This document shows, piece after piece, positions 51,401 to 58,790 of a stretch of 64,000 nucleotides of DNA (its first letter is position 1; each line of letters starts with the position of its first letter). The stretch spans positions 193,827-257,826 of the forward strand of contig CAVSQY010000001.1 in the NCBI GenBank assembly GCA_963730285.1. The letters run 5' to 3'. The translations under genes and the position numbers were made by a program. The notes under the pieces are model-generated. The model was not told the origin of the DNA. It did no database searches and was given only the letters and a program-made list of their open reading frames with translations. The stretch comes from JARDZU01 sp963730285 (GTDB taxonomy: Bacteria; Actinomycetota; Acidimicrobiia; Spongiisociales; ZC4RG35).

Positions 51401-52055
51401 GGGCGCGCAGCCGATGGTCGGCAATCAGGTTTTCGTCCACCAGACGACGGAGAGTGTCGTCGTCGATCACCTCGATCTTGGCCACCTCGTGAGAGGTGCG
51501 GAAGCCATCGAAGAAGTGGAGGAAGGGTATTCGAGACTCCAGTGTGGCCAGGTGAGCGACCAGTGCCAGGTCATGGGCTTCCTGCACCGAGCTGGAGGAG
51601 AGGAATGCAAACCCTGTCTGCCTCGCACCCATCACGTCGGAGTGATCGCCGAATATCGAAAGCGCGTGGGTGGCCACCGTGCGGGCGGCAACGTGAATCA
51701 CTGCCGGGGTCAGCTCGCCGGCAATCTTGTACATGTTGGGCAGCATTAGCAGGAGCCCTTGCGAGGCGGTGAAGGTAGTGGTTAGAGCCCCCGCCTGAAG
51801 TGAGCCGTGCATCGCCCCGGCGGCGCCGCCCTCCGACTGCATCTCCACCACGTCCGGGACCACACCCCACAGATTGGGTCGCCCTTGCAGCGACCAGGCG
51901 TCCGCCAACTCACCCATCGGTGACGCCGGCGTGATCGGGTAGATGGCGATGACTTCGCTGAGTTTGTGGGCGATTCGGGCAGCGGCCTCATTGCCATCAA
52001 CCGTGGCGAATCGCGATTCTGCTGAGCTCACCTCCCCAACATACGCAGTCGGCAA
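48465..52055 (-). CDS. nifJ: Pyruvate:ferredoxin (flavodoxin) oxidoreductase
   Basis: 1196 residues from TTG 52055; GTG 52031 is an alternative and would place the start 36 nt from the DosR-like box. Domain order is normal for NifJ: ThDP-pyrimidine domain (FATVDGNEAAARIAHKLSEV, YPITPASPMGELAD), domain II, gamma domain (GLGSDGTVGANKNSVKII), two 4Fe-4S clusters near 695 and 752 (CIDCGRCALACPHA, CTGCGVCVEICPAKS), and the ThDP domain near 825 (CAGCGETPYIKL, NATGCSSIYGGNLP, IVGGDGWAYDIGFGGLDHV). It converts pyruvate and CoA to acetyl-CoA, reducing ferredoxin; an enzyme of low-oxygen metabolism. Confidence 0.95.
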   Translation of the reverse strand: MPTAYVGEVSSAESRFATVDGNEAAARIAHKLSEVIAIYPITPASPMGELADAWSLQGRPNLWGVVPDVVEMQSEGGAAGAMHGSLQAGALTTTFTASQGLLLMLPNMYKIAGELTPAVIHVAARTVATHALSIFGDHSDVMGARQTGFAFLSSSSVQEAHDLALVAHLATLESRIPFLHFFDGFRTSHEVAKIEVIDDDTLRRLVDENLIADHRLRALNPNQPVLRGTAQNPDVFFQAREAANTYYEALPAIVSQVMDRLGDLTGRHHRLFEYRGSPDPDRVIVLMGSGVGAASEAIDRLVADGERVGLIAVKLYRPFDASSFAASLPESTARVAVMDRTKEPGAVGDPLYLDVVAALAEQGRDVDVVGGRYGLSSKEFTPAMVAGVFSELGGDTPKRHFTVGIRDDVTRLSIEYDTDWYREPQEVTRAVFYGLGSDGTVGANKNSVKIIGESTSLHAQGYFVYDSKKSGSRTVSHLRVSSEPIDSTYLIDKAGFVAVHQFDFLESTDALDRAAAGAKVLINSPYGPEGTWSKIPPKAQRTIIDKGLELWAVDAMTIAREAGLGLRINTVLQTCFFELTDFLPTERAVAEIKHQIEKTYGKRGEAVVRRNDQAVDRALGGLYRVQVGEPAEQHDLSPSIPEIAPDFVKRVTAMMMEGHGDLLPVSALPVDGTFPTGTARWEKRSIAFEIPIWDSSICIDCGRCALACPHAAIRLKAFDPSLDIPDGFAWKESTNKDFEGKRIVIQVAPDDCTGCGVCVEICPAKSKEVTKHKAINMEPKDEHLERERRNFSYFLEIPEVDRSDVKVATVKGSQFLEPLFEFSGACAGCGETPYIKLMTQLFGDRVVVANATGCSSIYGGNLPTTPWTTNSKGRGPAWSNSLFEDNAEFGLGMRLALEAQKDDAVLLVTALAPELGGLASRILDTVELPDRTDPEALLELQREQVAELKKLIADLEGPLPRRLEGVADALIDTSVWIVGGDGWAYDIGFGGLDHVFASGRNINILVLDTEVYSNTGGQASKATPRGAIAKFAAGGKATAKKDLGQIAMSYGNVYVGQVAMGANPTQTVRAFMEAEQHPGVSLLIAYSPCIAHGMDMTYEMDHQREATESGYWPLYRYDPGREISGHPGLRLDSRKPTIPFKEFAQKEARFAMLGRANPDRAEELMTLAQRDIDDRWHFYEQMVTIHRTAEYAEVEE

Positions 52056-52066
52056 CGCGTCACAAA

Positions 52067-52080
52067 GGGACCAAAGTCCC
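52067..52080 (-). promoter_or_regulatory. DosR-like palindrome upstream of nifJ
   Basis: GGGACTTTGGTCCC on the minus strand: 13 of 14 core positions fit the DosR/DevR box (GGGACTWWAGTCCC), with perfect 5-bp arms. It lies 11 bp upstream of TTG 52055, or 35 bp upstream of GTG 52031. It also sits at the head of the plus-strand LCP leader. Confidence 0.55.
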
Positions 52081-52217
52081 CGATCGCTGGGGCCGATCGC
52101 CGCGGCATTGGCTGGCGAATCCTGTTTCCAATCGGTGTCTTCGGGGAAAGTCGCCTAGCCGCGAAGAGGAAGTACCTTGTTGCAGCCGCCTGCGAGGCGG
52201 CCTTTTTGGAGGTGGAA
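52081..52217 (+). ncRNA. Structured 5' leader of the LCP gene (candidate attenuator or riboswitch)
   Basis: Three successive folds. Hairpin A: CGATCG (52081-52086) with CGATCG (52094-52099). Compound helix B: CGCGGC (52101-52106) with GCCGCG (52158-52163) enclosing GGCGA (52114-52118) with TCGCC (52151-52155) and TTTCC (52125-52129) with GGAAA (52145-52149). Hairpin C is a terminator at 52185-52207, after which the ribosome site GGAGG follows at once. No ORF in it. I could not match it to a riboswitch class I know; the c-di-AMP class, which controls wall genes in actinobacteria, was considered but its core motifs are not evident. Confidence 0.5.
52185..52207 (+). terminator. Intrinsic terminator immediately before the LCP ribosome site
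   Basis: GCCGCCT (52185-52191), loop GCG, AGGCGGC (52195-52201), C, TTTTT (52203-52207). A textbook terminator, yet no plus-strand gene ends upstream; the only upstream gene runs the other way. It must stop transcripts of the leader, which points to attenuation or a small RNA. Confidence 0.8.
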
Positions 52218-53399
52218 TTGAGGCGGACAACGCTCATCGTCGCAGCCGCAGTAGCCCTGTCGGCATGCACCAATGATGGCGAGACCACCCCGATCGTCAC
52301 ACAGCCCGCGACTTCGACGATCTCGACCACTTTGGCCACCACGACCACGATCCCCCTTCCCATGGTTACCGGCGACGGAGTCGACTCGGCACTGGCGTCG
52401 ACGATCCGGGACCTATACGGGATCGGGGCTGGGACAGAGCCACCGGCGGCCCCCGCGTCGGTGATCGCCGGGTTTCGATCTGCTCCAGGTGCCGAGGTCC
52501 CGCAGAGCGCAGTTGGCCATGTCGGGCAATTCGACGACACCTCGCGCGTGGCAGTTGTGGAGGCCGGGGACGACGTCACGTTGGCTGTGGCCGATCCGAC
52601 CTGGCGGGTCGTTGGTGGCTGGTGGCCATCTGTCGGCATCGAGCCCGTCCTGGGCACATACCCCAAGCGGGTGGCGGTCATTGGCTCCGACGCACGTCCC
52701 GACGAGGACCCGAACGTGTCCCGCGCCGATTCGATCCACTTCATGAATCTGGCCGAGGACGGTTCCGTTGCGATGGTCGGCGTCCCGCGAGACTCTTGGG
52801 TCCCGATCCCCGGGGTCGGCAAGAGCAAGATCAACTCGTCCCTGAGTCGTGGCGGCCCCGATCTGATGATGCAGACCTTCACCGACGTCACGGGTGTCGA
52901 CTTCGATGGCTATCTGCTCACGGGTTTCGCCGGCTTCCAGGATCTGATCGAAGTGCTCGGCGGGTTGGAGATCGATGTCCCCACCAGCCTCAATGACAAG
53001 GCTGCCAAGGCTTACATCGACGCGGGACAACAGGTCCTTCAAGCAGCGGACGCCCTGGCTTTCGCCCGAGTGCGCAAGACGCTGCCAAATGGCGACTTCG
53101 GTCGTTCGAAGAACGGTGGGCTGGCGTTGATCGCGGCCGCCTCGATGTTGCGCGCCATGGGCCCGGCTTCGATACCTGGCCTAATCCACGGTGCCCGAGA
53201 GTCCTATCTAACCGACATGACAGCCGAGGATGTGCTCCTCCTGGCGACGGCCATCACCAGGTTCGATCCCGATGCAACAGAGAACGTGGTGGCTTCGGGA
53301 TCGGCGGGCACAGCAGGAAACGCCAGTGTGGTGTTCCTCCACGACGGCGCCTATGAGACGTTTGCCGACATGGCCGACGGAAAGCTAGGCAACGAGTAG
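52218..53399 (+). CDS. LytR-CpsA-Psr (LCP) family lipoprotein
   Basis: 393 residues from TTG 52218, chosen for GGAGG 6 nt before it. Signal peptide with lipobox VALSACT (Cys 17) and Thr-rich linker. LCP domain: AVIGSDARPDEDPNVSRADS, VGVPRDSWVPIPGVGKSKINSSLSRGG, GYLLTGFAGFQDLIEVLGGLEIDVP and LAFARVRKTLP, with the Arg/Asp residues that bind polyprenyl pyrophosphate. It should attach glycopolymers to the cell wall. A lipid anchor instead of the usual membrane helix is less common. Followed by a GT39-like gene. Confidence 0.88.
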   Translation: MRRTTLIVAAAVALSACTNDGETTPIVTQPATSTISTTLATTTTIPLPMVTGDGVDSALASTIRDLYGIGAGTEPPAAPASVIAGFRSAPGAEVPQSAVGHVGQFDDTSRVAVVEAGDDVTLAVADPTWRVVGGWWPSVGIEPVLGTYPKRVAVIGSDARPDEDPNVSRADSIHFMNLAEDGSVAMVGVPRDSWVPIPGVGKSKINSSLSRGGPDLMMQTFTDVTGVDFDGYLLTGFAGFQDLIEVLGGLEIDVPTSLNDKAAKAYIDAGQQVLQAADALAFARVRKTLPNGDFGRSKNGGLALIAAASMLRAMGPASIPGLIHGARESYLTDMTAEDVLLLATAITRFDPDATENVVASGSAGTAGNASVVFLHDGAYETFADMADGKLGNE

Positions 53400-53425
53400 G
53401 GCCCACATGGCACACTCACCGGTTC

Positions 53426-54871
53426 ATGGAGGCTCCATCCAAGAACCGCAATGTGTGGATGGCAGCCGGCGCGGCCGCCGCACTGCTGCTCGGGCTTTCG
53501 GCTAGATACGGCTTCCACCGCGATGAGCTCTATTTTCTCGTCGCAGGTCGCAATCTCGACTGGGGTTTCGTCGACCAACCACCACTCACACCCCTGGTTG
53601 CCCGAATCTCGGAACTGATCGGCGGCACCACTCCTACGGCAATTCGTGTCGTTCCTGCCCTAGCGGTGGCGTCAATTGCGGTAATGGCTGCAGCAATGGC
53701 CAGACGATTCGGTGGCGGCCGACTGGCCCAGGCATACGCAGCGACTGCCGCCGGTTTTGCAGGGGTAGTCCTGGGAGAGGGCCACCTGCTGAGCACGGCC
53801 ATATTCGACTTCGCCCTGTGGACCGCATCCCTGCTCGTCGTCATTCAGCTACTCGATGGAGCACCCCCCAAACTGTGGATGGTCGTCGGGTTGCTGGTCG
53901 GGATCGGCCTCGAGAACAAGGACACAATGGGGTTCCTGGCGGCAGCGCTGCTCGTCGCGCTGCTCGTGACCAGACAGCGGAGGATCTTGCGCGGGTGGTG
54001 GCCGTGGGTGGGCGCCCTTGTCGCCGCCATCATTGCCCTCCCCAACCTCATCTGGCAATACGCACATGGGTTTCCCCAACTCGACATGGCCAGGGCGATC
54101 GGCGCACGCAGCGACGGGCCACTTGCCTTTGCACTCTTCCAACCGCTCCTACTCTCGGTGATCCTGTCGATTCCCGCCGCCGTCGGTCTCTGGCGTCTTG
54201 CCCGATCCGGCGAAATGAGGCAGTGGCGACCGATCGCGGTTGCCTATGCGCTCCTTTTCACGCTGTTTCTCCTAACCGGCGCCAAGTCGTACTACATCGC
54301 CCCCCTGTACCCCGCTCTGCTGGCCGCCGGGTCGCTCTGGGTTGAGAGACTCTCCGACGCCTGGCGACGAGTGATCGTCGGACTGACAGGCACTGGTATC
54401 GCAATCGGCATCCTCATCGCTCTTCCCGTGATGCCCATCCGACTTGCGTCGACCTTCGACGCCACCGGTGAAGTGGTCGAGACCGTGGGCTGGCCGGAGT
54501 TGATCGAGCAGGTCACTGCCGTGTACGACATGGTGCCCGTCGAGAGCCGTGACCGCGTGGCGATCTTCACCTCTTCGTACGGTGAAGCGGGCGCAATCGA
54601 CATCCTGGGCCTTGTTTCGGGTTTACCACGGGCCACCAGCGGTCACAACAACTACTGGCTCTGGGGCCCGCCACCGAATCACGGGCCGGTGATCGGTGTT
54701 GGCAGGGTCGATGGGGCGATGACACTCATATGCCCTCACTTCGACCAGGTGGGCACCATAACCAGCCCCTACGGCGTTGAGAACGAAGAGGCCGGTTTGC
54801 CCATCTATCTCTGCCTGGCACCGGACAAGCAACTCTCCGATGTCTGGGATCAGGTTCGCCACTACAACTGA
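53426..54871 (+). CDS. GT39/ArnT-like membrane glycosyltransferase
   Basis: 481 residues, about eleven membrane segments. The first external loop carries GFHRDELYFLVAGRNLDWGFVDQPPLTPLVA, the Asp-containing active-site loop of the PMT_2/GT39 family. A C-terminal extracytoplasmic domain of about 150 residues (VAIFTSSYGEAGAIDIL, SGHNNYWLWGPP) completes it. It transfers a sugar from a polyprenyl donor. Placed 26 bp after the LCP gene, both acting on cell-envelope glycans. Confidence 0.85.
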   Translation: MEAPSKNRNVWMAAGAAAALLLGLSARYGFHRDELYFLVAGRNLDWGFVDQPPLTPLVARISELIGGTTPTAIRVVPALAVASIAVMAAAMARRFGGGRLAQAYAATAAGFAGVVLGEGHLLSTAIFDFALWTASLLVVIQLLDGAPPKLWMVVGLLVGIGLENKDTMGFLAAALLVALLVTRQRRILRGWWPWVGALVAAIIALPNLIWQYAHGFPQLDMARAIGARSDGPLAFALFQPLLLSVILSIPAAVGLWRLARSGEMRQWRPIAVAYALLFTLFLLTGAKSYYIAPLYPALLAAGSLWVERLSDAWRRVIVGLTGTGIAIGILIALPVMPIRLASTFDATGEVVETVGWPELIEQVTAVYDMVPVESRDRVAIFTSSYGEAGAIDILGLVSGLPRATSGHNNYWLWGPPPNHGPVIGVGRVDGAMTLICPHFDQVGTITSPYGVENEEAGLPIYLCLAPDKQLSDVWDQVRHYN

Positions 54872-54894
54872 GCTGCCGAACCGCCCTACAGATA

Positions 54895-54908
54895 GGGGAA
54901 ATCGGCCC
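54895..54908 (+). promoter_or_regulatory. DosR-like box upstream of the CBS-BON gene
   Basis: GGG-N8-CCC (GGGGAAATCGGCCC) flanked as AGGG...CCCT, 52 bp before the ATG. 12 of 15 positions agree with the site before the OsmC gene. Confidence 0.4.
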
Positions 54909-54960
54909 TGGCCCGGCGTCCTCGATCCAGGTAGTCCGTTGAGTGAACAGAAAGGAAATC

Positions 54961-55647
54961 ATGGACATCGTGGATGTGATGACTCGCGACGTGGTCTCCG
55001 TCACACCGGACACCCCGGCCCGCCGTGCCGCTCGGATGATGATTGAAGGAGGGTTCAGTGGTCTTCCGGTCGTCGAAAACGGTCGGCTTGGCGGTGTGAT
55101 CTCTGAGGCCGACCTCCTCAAGCGGGATGGCTCGCGATCCTGGATGTCGCGCGTTCTCTTCGCCGACGACCTGTCACCCGTGAGTGAGAGTGAAGTCGTC
55201 GCGGATCTGATGTCGCGGCCAGCCGAGACGATCGGCGAGCTGGCCACGGTTTCGGAGGCTGCCCGAGTCATGACCCGCAAGGGTTACAAGCGACTTCCGG
55301 TGGTCGACCAAACCGGGGCCATGGTTGGCATAGTCACCCGTCGTGACCTGGTGAGGGCCTATGCCCGCGCCGACGAGGAGATACTCGATGAGGTGAACAC
55401 AATGCTCGGCGTCCTGCCCAGCCCGCTATCCGATGTGGATGCCAGGGTCAGCGAGGGAGTCGTCCAACTGGCTGGCGAGATGGAGACCAGCGCGGAGGCC
55501 CGCGCTTTGTGTCGTCTCGTAAAGGGGATCGAGGGCGTGGCCAGGGTAGTGAACGACATGGTCTGGGAGATCGAGTCCGAGGTCGACGCCAACCCCTGGT
55601 CTGGATATGCCTTGGAGGGCAAGGGGATGACTAGCCCCTCCGTCTGA
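54961..55647 (+). CDS. CBS-domain pair protein with C-terminal BON domain
   Basis: 228 residues from ATG 54961 (AAAGGAAAT upstream). Two CBS motifs (VMTRDVVSVTPDTPARRAARMM, GGFSGLPVVENGRLGGVISEAD; ELATVSEAARVMTRKGYKRLPVVDQTG, MVGIVTRRDLVRAY) bind adenylates. A BON domain follows (SDVDARVSEGVVQLAGEMETSAEARAL). Related CBS proteins belong to the mycobacterial dormancy regulon. Single gene. Confidence 0.9.
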   Translation: MDIVDVMTRDVVSVTPDTPARRAARMMIEGGFSGLPVVENGRLGGVISEADLLKRDGSRSWMSRVLFADDLSPVSESEVVADLMSRPAETIGELATVSEAARVMTRKGYKRLPVVDQTGAMVGIVTRRDLVRAYARADEEILDEVNTMLGVLPSPLSDVDARVSEGVVQLAGEMETSAEARALCRLVKGIEGVARVVNDMVWEIESEVDANPWSGYALEGKGMTSPSV

Positions 55648-55718
55648 CTATCGACCTGACGAAGAAGGCAGGCCCGGCCTACCGCAATCGTGGGGGCGGT
55701 GGCCGGCACGCAACGGTG

Positions 55719-55985
55719 TCAAGAGCGTTTCGTCTCCTGATCGGCCCGCTCCTCCTTGCGCTCTTTCTCGTGACGCTCGTGTTCTTCCTTGCGCTCCCGT
55801 TCGGCGCGCTCGTGTTCTTCCTTACGCTCCTGCTCGTGACGCTCGGCTCGCTCGTTTTCAGATTCCAATCCTGGACCTCGATGTTGTTCCGCTCGATCGC
55901 TCTCGCTCGGGCTGTTCAGAGCAGAGTACCCGCACCCGCAAAACAGCCCACCGGACGCCCGTGCGGATTGGGCCGCGAATCCCAT
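55719..55985 (-). CDS. Charged coiled-coil hendecad repeat protein (hypothetical)
   Basis: 88 residues from ATG 55985. The C-terminal half is three 11-residue units: ERKEEHERAER, ERKEEHERHEK and ERKEERADQET (55731-55829), preceded by a partial unit NERAERHEQ. Hendecad repeats form straight or right-handed coiled coils. The N-terminal half is unremarkable and has no signal peptide. The opposite strand is also open but its hydrophobic product simply mirrors the repeat. Translation is unproven. Confidence 0.4.
   Translation of the reverse strand: MGFAAQSARASGGLFCGCGYSALNSPSESDRAEQHRGPGLESENERAERHEQERKEEHERAERERKEEHERHEKERKEERADQETKRS
55731..55829. repeat. 33-bp tandem repeats
   Basis: Three 33-bp units (the third diverged), each beginning GAGCG(C/T)AAGGA(A/G)GA on the minus strand. 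They encode the hendecads of the charged ORF. Tract length may vary between strains. Confidence 0.65.
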
Positions 55986-56022
55986 TCAGGAACCTTTGGC
56001 CCCGGCCGACGTTCATCACTGG

Positions 56023-58398
56023 ATGCGTTATCGACCCCTGTTCGTGCTCGCCGCCCTTGGCACGATCGTGGCCTGGGCACTGCCTGCCTGGGGCGCAGAC
56101 CACACCGGCTCATTTGTCGACGACGACCACAGCAGATTCGAGCCCTACATCGAAGCGGCTGTCTCGGCCGGCCTGGTACACGGCTGCAATCCCCCCGACA
56201 ACGATCGATTCTGCCCCAGTCGAACGGTGACCAGGGGTGAGATGGCCGTCATGTTGTCAAGGGGTGCCCACCTCCCACAACCGAATGGGGATCACTTCGT
56301 CGACGATGACGGGTTTCCGTCCGAACGCGCCATCAACTCACTCGCCGAGGCAGGTGCAACCAATGGCTGTGGCGAGGGACAATTCTGTCCCAATCGAACC
56401 CTGACCCGGGGCGAGATGGCGACCCTCATCGGCAAGACTCTGGGGTGGGACGGGGCCCCCACGACGTTCCCCTACTTCGACCTCGTCGACACTCCATTCG
56501 GCCCGTGGGTGGCTGCCCTGGCCAATCAGGGCGGTCTCGAGGCCTGCGACGAGCCCATCGGCAGCCGAATGTGCCCCAATCAGCCTGTGGCGCGTGATGA
56601 AGCTGCCTTTGCGCTCGTGACCGCCTTGGGCCTCCAGCCATCCACGATCATTGCCGCCGAGAGCCCGACGGCCGACCCAATCGGGTTCGCCGATGGCTTC
56701 GAGACATTGGCCCTGTGGGATGGGCGCACACCCAGCGCCCGCAACAGGGTCTCACTCACAGAATCCGGCTATGGGATGAGCGGGCTCAGGGTCACCATTC
56801 CTCGTGGCTCCCATTTCGGGGCCGATTTCAAGCTCGACCTGAATCAGACCGTGGGGTCCGACCCCGAGCTTCTCTACTTCCGCTACTTCCTTCGTCTCGA
56901 CCCTGACTGGGCCCCGACCTCGAGCGGGAAGCTTCCGGGCTTTTCCGGCATCTACAACTACACCGGAAAAGGCGGATATCCGAGCAGCGCCACCGATCCG
57001 GGGTGGTCGGCTCGGATGGAGTTCTTTGGGACATCGCCGAGCGATCCACGGGCCCGGCTCGGCTACTACGTCTATCACCTCGGGCAAGAGGGGCGCTACG
57101 GCGATGGCATGGCCTGGAACGAAGCGGGAAAGCTGCAGCCGGGTGACTGGTACTGCATCGAAGGTGAAGTGCAGATGAACACACTCGGCCTGGCCGACGG
57201 CTCATTGCGGTCCTGGGTCGATGGGACGCCCGCCTTCGACGCCGACGGGATTCAGTTTCGCCGTCCGGGTGAGCCCGACATCCGAATCGAGTCGTTCTGG
57301 TTCAACGTGTATTACGGAGGAAAGCGGGTGGCGGATCGCGATCTGGGGCTGGTCATCGACGAGGTCGCCGTCGACAGCCAACGAGTCGGTTGCGGGGGCA
57401 GCGACTCGACCCTGCGATCGATATCGGGTGATTTCACCGGAGATGGCTACGAAGACCAGGCCTGGTGGGGGCCCTGTCCTGGCGGTTCCTGCTTTCAGAT
57501 CCGGTCTGTACAGGCCACAGACGCCGGTCGAGCCCGTTTGGGTGACAATGCCTGGTTCTCCCTGGAAACCCAACGCTTCGGGATGACAGCTGGTGACTTC
57601 AACGGCGACGGGAAGGACGACATCATCTACCGGGGTCGATGCGACAACTCGGTGCGTTGCTGGAGGGTCCATCTGTCCACCGGCATCAGCATTGGGGCCG
57701 GAGCGAACTGGGGCGATGGCGCCCGATTTGCCGACTCGACCACCTATGTTCTGACCGGTGACTGGGATGGAGACGGGCGAGACGACATCGCCTATCAGGG
57801 CATTTGTGGTTCCGAGTCAAAGCCATGCTGGCGTGCCCATTTGAGCATGGGAGACCACCTCGCCGACCCGATCGACTTTGGCGCCCCGGCCTCGGCAATA
57901 TCCACGCCGATCGCTGCGGATGTCGACGGTGACGGGAGAGATGACATCGTGTTCATCGCACCGTGCGGGGAAGCGACTTGCTGGTACCACCAGCGCTCGA
58001 CCGGGGACTCTTTTGCCGGGCCGGAGCCGTTTGCCACAACCCTCTCCTCGGAGCTCGAGTGGAGCAGGTTCTTCGACCTCGACAACGATGGGGACGACGA
58101 TCTGATCTCAGCTCAGTCCGCTGACGGCTCGAACTATCTGGTTGTCAGGTCGTCGAGCCCAACGGGTCTGAGCGACCCAGAGCAGATCGCCGAGTTCGAG
58201 GGGCCGGTCAACGAAGCGTTGCTGCGTCGCTCTGGAGCCGGCCGGCCAGTGGAAGCGATGATCAGCGTGGTGTGTGGCGAGTCATCGTGCGTCGAGCCTC
58301 GCACCATGTTGGCCGGTCGATTTCTCAACGATCATGCCTACGCTCGCGCAACGGTTATCCCCAGGCGCTTCGCCCGGGACCGCCTCCTCCCGATCTGA
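56023..58398 (+). CDS. SLH-anchored surface protein with lyase-like domain and FG-GAP repeats
   Basis: 791 residues from ATG 56023, where a signal peptide begins (RYRPLFVLAALGTIVAWALPAWGA). Three SLH units (about 28-205) of the Cys-bearing kind: VHGCNPPDNDRFCPSRTVTRGEMAVML, TNGCGEGQFCPNRTLTRGEMATLI, and EACDEPIGSRMCPNQPVARDEAAFAL. Residues about 225-465 resemble polysaccharide-lyase family 14-like jelly rolls (YFRYFLRLDPDWAPTSSGKLPG, YYVYHLGQEGRYGDGMAWN, VDGTPAFDADGIQFRR, FWFNVYYGG). The C-terminus has five FG-GAP/VCBS Ca-binding units (GDFTGDGYED, GDFNGDGKDD, GDWDGDGRDD, ADVDGDGRDD, DLDNDGDDD). It probably cuts or binds an acidic polysaccharide at the cell surface. Confidence 0.82.
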   Translation: MRYRPLFVLAALGTIVAWALPAWGADHTGSFVDDDHSRFEPYIEAAVSAGLVHGCNPPDNDRFCPSRTVTRGEMAVMLSRGAHLPQPNGDHFVDDDGFPSERAINSLAEAGATNGCGEGQFCPNRTLTRGEMATLIGKTLGWDGAPTTFPYFDLVDTPFGPWVAALANQGGLEACDEPIGSRMCPNQPVARDEAAFALVTALGLQPSTIIAAESPTADPIGFADGFETLALWDGRTPSARNRVSLTESGYGMSGLRVTIPRGSHFGADFKLDLNQTVGSDPELLYFRYFLRLDPDWAPTSSGKLPGFSGIYNYTGKGGYPSSATDPGWSARMEFFGTSPSDPRARLGYYVYHLGQEGRYGDGMAWNEAGKLQPGDWYCIEGEVQMNTLGLADGSLRSWVDGTPAFDADGIQFRRPGEPDIRIESFWFNVYYGGKRVADRDLGLVIDEVAVDSQRVGCGGSDSTLRSISGDFTGDGYEDQAWWGPCPGGSCFQIRSVQATDAGRARLGDNAWFSLETQRFGMTAGDFNGDGKDDIIYRGRCDNSVRCWRVHLSTGISIGAGANWGDGARFADSTTYVLTGDWDGDGRDDIAYQGICGSESKPCWRAHLSMGDHLADPIDFGAPASAISTPIAADVDGDGRDDIVFIAPCGEATCWYHQRSTGDSFAGPEPFATTLSSELEWSRFFDLDNDGDDDLISAQSADGSNYLVVRSSSPTGLSDPEQIAEFEGPVNEALLRRSGAGRPVEAMISVVCGESSCVEPRTMLAGRFLNDHAYARATVIPRRFARDRLLPI

Positions 58399-58402
58399 CG
58401 GG

Positions 58403-58790
58403 TTAGCCGGCCAGAAGCTGGTCGAGTCGCTCGTAGCCCTCCCGGATCCTCCATACCGCTGGCGCCAAAGGCGTTTCTCCCCTCGAAGCTGTCCACTAGT
58501 GAAGCCCCGAGCCGGGTGCGACCGTCTCCCAAGTCCTCGAAGATCAATCGCTCCAGGGCGACGTCTGCATCTCTTCGAAAGTGAAGGTCTGGACGATCAA
58601 CTCGTTCGCTCGCACCTCGTGGACCGGTGGAATGCGAACTCGTTCCCGTCGCTCGAGTGGATGTGGCGATAGGAGTCGCCGGTGCGACAGTCATGGTGAT
58701 CGATTGTCATCAAATGACCCCTCGGGCCCAACCACTGGACCACTAACGTGGGATCGGTGGGGACCCGAAACACCTCTTCGGTGACGCATC
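58403..58790 (-). pseudogene. Frameshifted SRPBCC/AHSA1-family protein remnant
   Basis: Four minus-strand pieces in changing frames spell one AHSA1 domain: VFRVPTDPTLVVQWLGPRGHLMTIDHHD through SYRHIHSSDGNEFAF, then HEVRANELIVQTFTFEEMQT, then VALERLIFEDLGDGRTRLGASLVDSF, then REGYERLDQLLAG and a stop at 58403. At least three frameshifts are needed, so the gene is dead. Its start region overlaps the GNAT remnant next to it. Confidence 0.8.

Noticed and set aside
55716..56240. Hydrophobic plus-strand ORF opposite the charged repeats
   Set aside because: Its Leu/Phe/Val string is only the complement of the ERKEEHER repeat; it also runs into the non-coding leader of the surface protein.
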